Source of the DNA: Tetragonia tetragonoides
Taxonomy: Eukaryota; Streptophyta; Magnoliopsida; Caryophyllales; Aizoaceae
DNA: 64,000 nt
NCBI GenBank assembly: GCA_038025085.1
Contig: CM076146.1
Location: 11,036,001 to 11,100,000, forward strand
Direction: 5' to 3'
In this document: in pieces, positions 45,946 through 55,833 of the stretch
Layout of the letters: each line of letters starts with the position of its first letter
How positions within the stretch are numbered: position 1 is the stretch's first letter
Program-made: the position numbers and the translations under genes
The notes under the pieces: generated by a model
Seen by the model: only the letters and a program-made list of their open reading frames with translations
Databases searched by the model: none
What the model was told of the DNA's origin: nothing

Positions 45946-46079
45946 ATCATATGAACAAAATGCAAATAGTGTGTGTATAGTATTTCGGATAGATGATGAA
46001 TGAGAGGTCTAACGAGCTCTAGGACCTTGCATATCGGTGAGAATTGGCGAATAAATTGCTTAATAACAATGCATTTTGA
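45946..46079. other. Short spacer before a truncated LINE
   Basis: No feature recognised apart from the left target copy of the LINE, AACAATGCATTTTGA, at 46065-46079. Confidence 0.4.
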
Positions 46080-46704
46080 TGCATCCTTTAAATTGGAAAA
46101 TGGAGATGCTGGGTGTGCAGGTATATGCAGGGACCTTCTCTCCAAGGAAGTCTAAAAATTAATATTGATACATCCTTTAAATTAGAAAATGGAGATGCTA
46201 GGTGTGTAGGTATATGCAGGAACTCCTCAGGCAACTGGATCAAAGGTTTTATAAGAGCAACAAAGGCAGAATCAGCTTTACATGTTGAGTTGAAGGCTAT
46301 AGAGAGTGCACTAACATGGATACGATAGGAAAACTGGAAAAACGTTATCATCAGCTCGGATTCACAAAGAGTGGTCACAATGATTGATGCAACACAGATT
46401 GAGAGGACTCTGCTAATGAATGTGATCATAGATTGCAGGGAAACACTCAAGGCGATGATCAATACCAGGCTGATCTTTGAAACAAGGGAAAGGAACATAA
46501 TAACACACTTGATGGCGAAGGAAGCTAGAGGAAATGGTTGTTGTAGCAGTGATGAAACTACTATAATAGTTAACCCCCCTCAAAACTGTATTTTGTTAAT
46601 AGAGGAGGAGACGTCTTTTGGAACTCTTGTAGAGCTCAATATGGACTCAAACTTATTTATTTTCAGCCAATCTATATATGCACTAATTCCTATAAAAAAA
46701 AAAA
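46080..46704 (+). mobile_element. 5'-truncated LINE, RNase H end, with 5' duplication
   Basis: Flanked by CAATGCATTTTGA (46067-46079 and 46707-46719) and ending in a run of A. It encodes an RNase H domain: KINIDTSFKLENGDARCVG, ESALHVELKAIESAL, a TAG stop at 46327-46329, then NVIISSDSQRVV and ERNIITHLMAKEARG. At its 5' end a block of about 55 bp (46079-46134) is a direct copy of 46168-46224 and is joined to it by about 33 bp of ordinary LINE sequence. Confidence 0.8.
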
Positions 46705-46825
46705 AACAATGCATTTTGAAGTGCAAAAAAAGCTCACTGAATAGTGTAAGAATTTTGCTTTCCTGAACAACTACAAAAGTAGGTGGAGGGGATTGATAGT
46801 TGATTGAAGAAAGAAACATGAGTCC

Positions 46826-48090
46826 ATGGGTCCTCGCTTAATTGTGTGCTTCTAGTCACTTGTACAATAGACAATGCTAAAGTTTTTATAATCCAATGAC
46901 AATTGTGACAACCATAGGAATTGGGAAGACTATCAACCTTCCTAATGTCGTGGAGGTCAAGGTTGGAGGTATTGGAAAAGTAGAGTTGAATCTTCCTGAT
47001 GGGCAAGTGAGGAGACTTGCCAAGGTCACTACAAAAAAAAAAAAAAAAAAAAAGAATCGAAACAGCGTCGGAATTGGCGTCGAAAACAGCTGTACAACGC
47101 GACGCTAAGATTCTTAGTGTTGAAATTATTAAAATCCCATTGTGAAATATTTTGGCTTAGTGCCGGAATCTAATATGTTGCTAAATGTCTTAGCAATAGA
47201 CGAATTTTAACTAATCTGTTGCTAATTGTCAAATTATTAATAAAACCAAAAAAAATTTGAAAGGGAAGTGGGAGACACAACATTGACTGCACAAGCCCCC
47301 TCTAATAGCTACGCGCACGTAAGCCCAGGCGCATGACACCACACATAGCTAGCTGAAATAAATCTAATTTGCACACAGTTGGAGTTGAACCTAGGTCCCC
47401 CATGTGAAAATAGATCCACTCACCAGCAAGCTACTTCAATGTCTTTATATATATAACGAGATATCCATTTGCTGCCCAAATCAGTGAACTTCTTAGCAAC
47501 GGATACCATTCAACCTTTGCTAAGGTCACGACGGAAATCTAATTTCCGTTGCTAAGTCCAAAATTTTATTTATTTATTTTAATCTTAGCAACGGATATAC
47601 AAATCTGTTGCTAAGGTTAACAACGGATGTTGAAAATTCCGTTGCTAAAAATTCTTAGCAACGGAGTTTTGACAATCTGTTGCTAAGCTTAGCAACGGAT
47701 TCTGAATATTCCGTTGCTGTTAGTGTCGGAAAACAAAATCCGTTACTAACAATGTTTAACAACAGAAAATTTGTCATCCGTTGCTAAGCTTGGCAATGGA
47801 TGAAAACCTTCCGTTGCTATTTCGCGTTTTTTTTTAACAGTGGGTGAGGTACGTCCAAAGCTAAGACTTCATAATAACTACATCCCAATTGGAAGAATTA
47901 ATTATGAAATATGCATGATTCTCATGGAACAGCAAGATTATATTGATCATGGTGACCAAGGATGGCTTGGAGGTCATGAGTGTTACAAAGAACACGAGCA
48001 AGCTTTATGTCATAGAGGGAGAGTTCGTAGTTTTCAAGGGGAGGCATCGTCATCAACAATAAGACGATGCGGGGATGATCTCGATTGTTG
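46826..48090 (+). pseudogene. Copia protease-region remnant split by a CACTA element
   Basis: Before the CACTA element the reading gives SSHLYNRQ and then VEVKVGGIGKVELNLPDGQV and RRLAKV, typical of the Copia protease and pre-integrase stretch. After it the reading resumes with RYV and, after a one-base loss, PKLRLHNNYIPIGRINYE. Stop codons occur upstream and the start is lost. The rest up to 48090 (HGDQGWLGGHECYKEHEQAL) is open but not recognised. Confidence 0.6.
47027..47842. mobile_element. Non-autonomous CACTA element, 816 bp
   Basis: Starts CACTACAAAAAA and ends TTAACAGTG, with the target duplication GGT at 47024-47026 and 47843-47845. The right half is a dense set of inverted short repeats, CTTAGCAACGGA and TCCGTTGCTAAG, at least ten in all between 47495 and 47820. 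These fit subterminal transposase-binding repeats. It carries no transposase. Confidence 0.8.
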
Positions 48091-49440
48091 AACGGAGATG
48101 AAAACCATGTTAGGCTCGGGGTACGTTGGTTGGGTCTAGTTCAAACCCGATATGTAGAAATTAAGCCGCCTCAGGTCAACATGGGAGGACACAAGTGACG
48201 TGTAGAGAAACATGTGTGCGCGGGTTCAAGTGCACGATCCAATGCATGACTCTGCCACTTATTGGAAATCCAAAGAGCTACTGGAGCTTTATCAGTTTAG
48301 CATGACCAAGTCATATTCCTGGAAAAATGGCATCACCTTGTGAAGTATGTAGGAGGCCGAAATCGACTTTTAATTTGGAGAGCAGATTTTTTTGGGTACG
48401 GATTGACAGATTTGTTTGGTTCTATTAAGAGATAAACACAAAAGGTCCCTTATGTGGGGGACATTGGATATACGATCGAGGTTGGATAATGTGATTTTGT
48501 GAGTGAGAGCACTAATGATCTTTTATTGAACACAATTCTTTATAATTTGTGATTTTTCCCTGGTTGGATGTCTCCCCTTAAGTGTGTTTGCCATTATTAT
48601 TTTTCTCATATATTGCATCCGAATTCCCAGCAAGGGCGAAGATGAAAATATTTGTTGCTAAGAGATCAGGTTACAATATTAAAAAAGGGTAATACTTAGA
48701 AAATGCTTGCAATTTAAAAGTCACATGTGATGTGAGTGTTCTTACAAGCACGTCGCTGTTTTGGCATCATTTTCTTGTATATAACAGTTAAGTTTAATTA
48801 ACTGCTTGCACATATAAATCGAAAGTTGAACAACCCAAATTTATGTACCCATTGCATTTAAACATGTTTTGTTTAGAGAAGCACGTAAGATAAATTTGAT
48901 TCAAGTAAGCGCTAGACAGTTATGTGCTTTATTAGTCCGAAATTTTATTTGGCTTTTATGATAAACTTTGACTATCATGAATATTTCAAAATATTCATTT
49001 GGTTAGATATGTAAAAAGTATGGTTAGAAAATCCAATTGATATTTAAGGCTGACATTTAAAGTTAAATTTGATTCTTAATTCTATGAAAAAGATCACCTT
49101 TTTTTTCAATTTTTATTTTACCATACTAAAATTATGTTTCCCGTTGTATTCAAGGACGGAGTCAAGAATTGGTTCGTGTAGTTTCTTTCACCCAATTTAA
49201 TTTTCTTAAGTGATTTTTCCTCTTTTCTGTTGAATTTTTAATATTCTCCATAAAAAGAATTTCTCATCCTCCTTATTGCACCCATTTTAAAAATATTGCA
49301 TCCAAGTTTTAAAATTTTTTGAATCCGCCAATACTTGTATTTAATACTATCAAAACAATATCACCTTTTTCATTGTTCATCTCTGTTTCTTTACATGCAT
49401 TACCCCATAGTCAACAGAAAATCCATGGCATGAAACATTT
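48091..49440. other. Intergenic DNA, possibly old retroelement tail
   Basis: No gene is seen. The first 450 bp are of higher GC than their surroundings and may be the continuation of the Copia remnant, but no LTR end could be placed. The rest is AT-rich. Confidence 0.35.
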
Positions 49441-49532
49441 GACTTGACCAGGGGTGGAATCAGGGGGAGGCCAACATAGGCTGTGGCTTCCCCCATGAAT
49501 CTGAAATGCAATAAATAATACTTCTTGTAAAC

Positions 49533-49799
49533 TACTATTTCCGTTCCAAAATGAGCTTTCTGTTTGACTTTGCACAGTCTTCGAGACAACACTTTGACCA
49601 TTGATAACTATAATTATACAAATAACTAATTTATAAAAAGTTGATATTGTGAAAGTATAATTAAAATTGAATCTAACAAATGTATTTTCATCTTATAAAT
49701 GTCGATAGTTTTTTCACAAATCGATAGTCAAATTTTGTAAAATTTGACTAAAAAAAAAACAAAAAAAAACAGAAAGCTCATTTTGGAACGGAGGGAGTA
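49533..49799. mobile_element. Stowaway MITE nested in the hAT element
   Basis: Left end TATTTCCGTTCCAAAATGAG and right end CTCATTTTGGAACGGAGGGA are inverted repeats with TA borders. The repeats extend further inward (GCTTTCTGTTT and AAACAGAAAGC). About 267 bp, no coding sequence. Confidence 0.85.
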
Positions 49800-50172
49800 T
49801 AACATTGCTGAATGTTAGCAGAGTTGGTAGTTTACTCTCAGCACATTTGCATCCACGAAATCTCGCGAGTCCAATTCTTTGTAGTGCCAAGTTTTTGTTT
49901 TTTTCCACCCTTTCCTTTTAATCCCTTTTTTAATCAAGCAAAATTCTAGTCTTCTTTCCATTCTTTTCCCTTTTTTTTTCCCTCCACCCTTGAATGTTTC
50001 AAGTAATGTATTCACTTTTAAAATTTTCTGATATACTTTTATTAAATAAAAGTCTCAAATATATTGTTCTCTAACAATAATTTTTTATAAATCTTATATC
50101 AACGAATACATAAGTAGGTTTGAAATTTTAAACCCATATTATAGAATCAGTATACTTAACCCCCCTAATAAC

Positions 50173-50869
50173 TGTTGGGGAAAACTACGGTATTTACCCA
50201 CAATCAGAATAACAGATAATCGGAAAAATAAAGTGCAAAAACCCGAAAACAACACAAACAATTTTACGTGGAAAACCCCTCTCAATTAGGGAAAAAACCA
50301 CGGTGCGGACCTCCACGCACTAAACAATAATCCACTATGATAATCAAGAGTACAAAGGCAACACTCACAAGATCAAGCAACAAGTAGACTATCTATCTTT
50401 GGTACTAGTACAAATTGACAAACTCTAACTCAATTTGGTACTCCCACAAAACCAAAGATACACCCACAAATACCTGTCGATGACCGATCCGAATACTCCG
50501 ATTACCTTCACCCGAACAAGCCGAATCAACCGTGAACTGAAACAAACCTCTTTGGAGAAATACTCAATTTCTCTCACTCTTTGTTTGTCTCTCACTCACT
50601 TGGTCTCTTCCTTTTCTTTTGTTTCGGCCTTCTCTTACTGCTTTCACTCACTGGCCATTTCTTTTTATAGCCAATCAAAAGGCTTTTGCCTTTCCAATCA
50701 TCAACTATTTCTTTCAATACTAAAGAAAACCAAAAGGCTAAGACCTTTTGTTTTCCCAACCTTTTAACTTCTTTTTTTTTTTTTCTTTTGTTTTATTTTA
50801 TTTCTTTACAAACTTAAATAAAATAAAACACAACTAAATATTATTTGGTATTGGGGCGTTACCTCAACA
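50173..50869 (-). repeat. 3' LTR of the young Copia element
   Basis: 697 bp, from TGTTGGGGAAAACTACGG to TTACCTCAACA on the plus strand. A T-tract of 13 near 50772 is the only difference I see from the other LTR. Confidence 0.92.
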
Positions 50870-52210
50870 AATCCTCCCTCGACCCAAATCACCAAATACC
50901 TCCACCTTGTCCGAAAAACGGACCTTCTTCTTGGCCTTGCTCCTCCTTACGCAATGACCCTCAACATAGCACAAGTTGTTCTCCGCCTTCTTTCCTTGCA
51001 CAATCAAAGTAGCACCACGATATACTTTGCACCACCTTCCCGTACCAATGTATCTACACCCTTGCGATGTCAACTCACCCAACGAAATCACGTTAACACG
51101 AGCATCGGGTACATACCTCACATTGTGGAAGGTTCTAGTCACACCACCATGGAGCTCAATTCGGATGCTACCCATCCCTTTCACCTTCAACTTACCACTC
51201 CCCATGTTGATGTCACCATACTCTCCATCTTGGCACAAAGTATCAAACATAGCATGGTCTCTACAAATGTGAACCGAAGCGCCGGAGTCCAACACCCAAC
51301 TCTCTTGGCTTTCCTTCCCCTCATCGTTACTAGCCAAGAACAACTCTTTATTACCACCACAAGACATAGCCACATTAGAGGAACCGCTATCATCATCAAG
51401 TTTGGTCTTACCCATCTTCTCTTGTAGCTGCTTGAAACTCTTCAAATCATCTCTCATTTTTGGGCAACGACTCTGAAAATGACCCTTCTCACCACAATAG
51501 TAACACTCCACGTTACTAAAGTCTCTCGCGCGCGACTTCGACCTACTTCTCGGGCCACCTCCTCTTCTATCATGATTCCTCCCTCTTTCGGACACCTCCG
51601 CAGCTAGTACTCTATCTCCTCCATCACTAGGAGATACACCATCAACCTGCAGCATCATCCGATCATTCTCTCTCAACACTGTCATTGCTTCGTCTAGTGT
51701 AATCTCTGTCCTCCCTACAAGTAATGTCTGCACTATTGGCCTGTAGGACTTAGGTAGTGAAGCCAACAATAACAATGCCTCCTCTTGATCAGAGATCTTC
51801 TCATCTGCATTTCTCAACTGACATACTAGCTGGTTAAAACTGTTAATGTGGTCCTGCAACGCTGTACCTTGCTCCATCTTTAGCTGGTACAACTCATATC
51901 TCAAACAAAGCTTGTTAGTCAGTGACTTTGATGCATATACACTCTGGAGCTTATCCAACAACTTCTTTGGATCTGTCTCAGTCAAGTAATTATACTTGAT
52001 CTCCGGAGCCATAGCTAATCTGATAGTACTGACAGCTTTCTTCTTCTTCGATGTCCATTGGGCATCGGTCACCCCACTAGGCTTTGTCTCATCTAAAGCC
52101 TCATCTAAATTTTGTTGAACCAACAAATCCTCAACCGTACTCTTCCACACAGTAAAATTAATTTTACCATCAAACAAAGGGATTTCAAATTTGGGCACAC
52201 TACCAGACAT
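50864..52210 (-). CDS. Copia Gag-protease polyprotein, intact
   Basis: 448 residues from MSGSVPKFEIPLFDGKINF. A longer frame upstream runs through the primer site without an ATG, so 52210 is the better start. The Gag core spans about residues 1-210 (WKSTVEDLLVQQNLDEAL, DHINSFNQLVCQLRNAD, LLLLASLPKSYRPIVQTLL). A basic stretch, RRGGGPRSRSKSRARD, precedes the CCHC knuckle CYYCGEKGHFQSRC (236-249). The protease active site is LDSGASVHIC (307-316). The frame then jumps to a short tail, RRSKAKKKVRFSDKVEVFGD, and runs through the polypurine tract into the LTR, where TGA in TGTTGA stops it. Integrase and RT are deleted cleanly, and the frame is otherwise intact. It should make virus-like particles; movement would need a helper. 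Confidence 0.9.
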   Translation of the reverse strand: MSGSVPKFEIPLFDGKINFTVWKSTVEDLLVQQNLDEALDETKPSGVTDAQWTSKKKKAVSTIRLAMAPEIKYNYLTETDPKKLLDKLQSVYASKSLTNKLCLRYELYQLKMEQGTALQDHINSFNQLVCQLRNADEKISDQEEALLLLASLPKSYRPIVQTLLVGRTEITLDEAMTVLRENDRMMLQVDGVSPSDGGDRVLAAEVSERGRNHDRRGGGPRSRSKSRARDFSNVECYYCGEKGHFQSRCPKMRDDLKSFKQLQEKMGKTKLDDDSGSSNVAMSCGGNKELFLASNDEGKESQESWVLDSGASVHICRDHAMFDTLCQDGEYGDINMGSGKLKVKGMGSIRIELHGGVTRTFHNVRYVPDARVNVISLGELTSQGCRYIGTGRWCKVYRGATLIVQGKKAENNLCYVEGHCVRRSKAKKKVRFSDKVEVFGDLGRGRIC

Positions 52211-52294
52211 GTTACTTGCACAAAATAATTCCTCCTTCAACAAATACAGTAATTTTCCCACCACCGATCCTACAACCAAAAGCTCTGATACCAC

Positions 52295-52990
52295 TGTTGG
52301 GGAAAACTACGGTATTTACCCACAATCAGAATAACAGATAATCGGAAAAATAAAGTGCAAAAACCCGAAAACAACACAAACAATTTTACGTGGAAAACCC
52401 CTCTCAATTAGGGAAAAAACCACGGTGCGGACCTCCACGCACTAAACAATAATCCACTATGATAATCAAGAGTACAAAGGCAACACTCACAAGATCAAGC
52501 AACAAGTAGACTATCTATCTTTGGTACTAGTACAAATTGACAAACTCTAACTCAATTTGGTACTCCCACAAAACCAAAGATACACCCACAAATACCTGTC
52601 GATGACCGATCCGAATACTCCGATTACCTTCACCCGAACAAGCCGAATCAACCGTGAACTGAAACAAACCTCTTTGGAGAAATACTCAATTTCTCTCACT
52701 CTTTGTTTGTCTCTCACTCACTTGGTCTCTTCCTTTTCTTTTGTTTCGGCCTTCTCTTACTGCTTTCACTCACTGGCCATTTCTTTTTATAGCCAATCAA
52801 AAGGCTTTTGCCTTTCCAATCATCAACTATTTCTTTCAATACTAAAGAAAACCAAAAGGCTAAGACCTTTTGTTTTCCCAACCTTTTAACTTCTTTTTTT
52901 TTTTTCTTTTGTTTTATTTTATTTCTTTACAAACTTAAATAAAATAAAACACAACTAAATATTATTTGGTATTGGGGCGTTACCTCAACA
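52295..52990 (-). repeat. 5' LTR of the young Copia element
   Basis: 696 bp, the same as the partner LTR except for a T-tract of 12 near 52895. A TATA-like TATAAAAAGAAATGG lies on the minus strand near 52790, a plausible core promoter for the element's RNA. Confidence 0.9.
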
Positions 52991-53324
52991 ATAACTAGTT
53001 TCTGATTCCACCATTGGACTTGACAGGAGCATAATCATCAAAGTTTAAAGGCGTCCAAGTTCAAACACCATCAACCCCAGCAAAGAAGCCTCCCGTGACC
53101 CCGCGTGTCCACATCGTAACTACTGAGTGGAGGAAGGGTTATGTACGCATATTTCATGCTACAAAAGCATGGTGGCATTTAAGTAAAATAATGAAGTAGA
53201 CACAGAATTTCTTCCCTTCTTTTTTTGAATTTTTCCTTTTCCTTTCTATCTTGAAATATTATAATGCGTAACGATTCTTAATTTTTGGATTTCGCAAAGA
53301 GGAATTTTCTAAATGGCACCTTCT

Positions 53325-53420
53325 AACATTCAATCTTACGCATTCTACGAATTAATTTGTGTAAGTGCTATAGAAGAGATCTGAACCCATGATCAGTTAG
53401 TCAACCACCTCTTGAGTAAC
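53325..53420 (-). mobile_element. SINE-like fragment
   Basis: Shares GAATTAATTTGTGTAAGTG, the B-box inverse GAACCCATGA and CACCTCTTGAGTAA with the copy at 35899-36055. The orientation is minus. No clear ends. Confidence 0.4.
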
Positions 53421-53506
53421 TTCTTGGGGCTTGTAATCTCCGACTAGCTTGCACACATGACCCGTTCTGGTAATAAGGCCCATAAACTTGACCTAAGCCT
53501 ATTACC

Positions 53507-53631
<125 letters not shown>

Positions 53632-55401
53632 CCTCCATAAGATTATAAGAAGTAAGGTAACAACTAACTACTCTATCACTCTTTATACTCTTTTTCTACC
53701 CTACTCGTATATTTGGCTCACCTTAATTTGAGAGCTAATTTGAACTTTGGAGATGGAATTCCTTGTACATTCCGGAGGCTAATTTGTATTATTTTGCAGG
53801 TTTGCTCGAGGTCCACTTAAATAGACAAATCGACGAGTACTGGATTTGGCATACTGACCAGCATCGTAACTTGCATCCCCTTAAATTGTAATATATACGT
53901 AATTTACTTCTTTCAAATGATAAAGAGAATTATTCCCCGATTGACCCAAATATATTGAGATAAAAGCACTCTAATAAGTGGCAAGACACTTGGGAGAAAT
54001 GGGGATAAGGGGTAGGAAAAATCCCCCCTCCCAATGCCTGGACCAACCCTTGAAACGATAGGATACGATATAATACGGTACAAAAACTATTAAATAAGTC
54101 ATAGGATAGCCCTTCCAGAATCTCAAACACGAAGGCATAGCACGAGGCACGACCATAACCACGGCTATCTCTAGATGCAAGTAAAACTGTAAAAGTTGGA
54201 TAAATGGATATGTAAAAGCCAAGATCAGGTATTTGTTGAAGAAAAGAAAAAAAGAGTTAGATCAGGTGTTACTCAAAACGTACAAATTACAATGTGGGTG
54301 TGAACTTGGACCTACCATTACGTGTCATGATGACTAACTATGTTAGAATGTTTGCGTGATTGACGTTGGAACCAATATTATACCAATAAACAAGCCTTTT
54401 AGTATATGGTTTTTATAATACTCCTAAGAGTAGTGATTAAAGATTAAGAGATCTCCCCGAATCTTACTAGCTCCCGATCGACACTTGAAAAGGGCACCAA
54501 AAATCATTCAATTTGGGCACTTCCGAAAGTCTTCATCACAACTCCAAACATGTCCCACATTTGTCTCCCCTTAGTCAAATTTTGCTATTTAAGATAATCT
54601 CAACCCTATGACATGATAGCTTTTGGTAGAAAGCTCATTTTCTTTCTAATCGATCGTTAGATTTGACAATTTTAATCGTCTTTACACTCGACATATACAG
54701 TTTGTAAACGGCTAAAAGTAATAGATGAGTGAGTTCTACGACTAAGGTTGTGTTATTTTTCACTTACTCGGTTAATATGTTATTTTATTTTATTGGTATA
54801 TTCAATTCAATTCATTTTAACTTAATATCATATATTGTTTTTTTTTTGAGTGATAATATCATATATTGTTATTGTTATCTCATACGGAGTATCACTTCTA
54901 AATTTGTTTTGGTCATTTTAGTTCAATTCAATTCAATTATTTAATTTAATCGCCTAATCAAGCTGATGATGAATATCGGTCGTCAGATATCTATAGATTT
55001 GTTCTTGTTTAGAGTTCTTCATTATCATAGCTACATATCTTATGATTTTAATAAATGATGTCAATTTCCCCTAAAAAAGACATTTACGAAATTCGTATCG
55101 GTAAATATCTATTATTATATCTAGCTCTATAATGATCATGATAATATAATGAAATACCGAACATGGTTAAGTTACATATATAGGAGATAATGTTTATCTG
55201 ATATTACTGTATGTGTTAAGACTCAAGTTTGATATCTATTATGAAATTAGGGTGTGATCTTTTACATCAAATGAATACTATTGAACTAAATAAAATGCAA
55301 TATGTGATAGAAAAAAATATGTTATGGATCTGAACACCATTACACCAGTTAACTTACCGAACTATATATTAATTATTAAAGTAAACTAAACTGATTACTG
55401 A

Positions 55402-55833
55402 GGGGGTGTTTGGATGTTGGCTTGTGGGTGGCTTTTGGCAAAATTGGATGTTTGACCAGTCTACCATCCAATATTGGTGTTTGGATGTTAGCTTGTGAGA
55501 TTGGCTTTTGGGTTCACACAAGCCAACTTTTGAAAAGCCAATGAAATTGGCTTATGGGTATTGGCTGGTGGCATTAATGTAGTCTAATGACATAATAGTC
55601 CAAGACTTGCAATTATATACTTCTATGCCATCAAATTCCTCAATTATTTGAATGTCTTTATAGGTCATTTTACATATAACCAGCTAATGTTACCAGCCAA
55701 TGTTACCAAACATCTTTTTCCAGACATCCAATGTTACCAGCCAGTCAAATCAGCTAACAATACTAACCATCGACCACCAGCCACCAGTCATCAGCCAACA
55801 GCTAATGTCACCAGCCAATTGCCAAACAGGGCC
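55402..55833. mobile_element. GGCTTGTG/CAGCCA-type MITE, intact copy
   Basis: Left GGGGGTGTTTGGATGTTGGC, right GCCAATTGCCAAACAGGGCC. About 430 bp, with many GGCTTRTG and inverse CAGCCA/ACCAGC words near the ends. It is the uninterrupted sister of 33209-34217. A TGA/TAA pair at the borders hints at a 3-bp target site, so PIF-like is possible. Confidence 0.6.

Larger units (their letters stand above)
50173..52990 (-). mobile_element. Young gag-protease-only Copia LTR retrotransposon
   Basis: 2818 bp with LTRs 50173-50869 and 52295-52990 and the 5-bp target duplication ATAAC (50168-50172 and 52991-52995). On the minus strand the primer site TGGTATCAGAGC directly follows the 5' LTR (near 52281-52292), matching initiator-Met tRNA. 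A purine tract, GGTCGAGGGAGGATT, precedes the 3' LTR. Between them is one long gag-protease frame and nothing else, so integrase, RT and RNase H must come from another element. By eye the LTRs differ only by one T in a homopolymer, which implies very recent insertion. Confidence 0.92.
49449..53016. mobile_element. hAT element hosting a Stowaway and a Copia element
   Basis: The ends CAGGGGTGGAATCAG (left) and CTGATTCCACCATTG (right) are 15-bp inverted repeats. They are flanked by the 8-bp duplication GACTTGAC at 49441-49448 and 53017-53024, as expected for hAT elements. Without the two insertions about 0.48 kb remains, non-coding, so it is a non-autonomous hAT. Confidence 0.8.

Noticed and set aside
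46896..48091. A novel gene starting MTIVTTIGIGKTINLP
   Set aside because: Reading across the CACTA insertion gives the Copia protease-flanking motif, so it is retrotransposon debris. GIGKT here is not a P-loop of an NB-ARC gene.
50435..50767. A 110-codon open frame present identically at 50435-50767 and 52557-52889
   Set aside because: Both copies lie inside the two LTRs on the strand opposite to the element's gag. Identity comes from LTR identity, not from a conserved gene.
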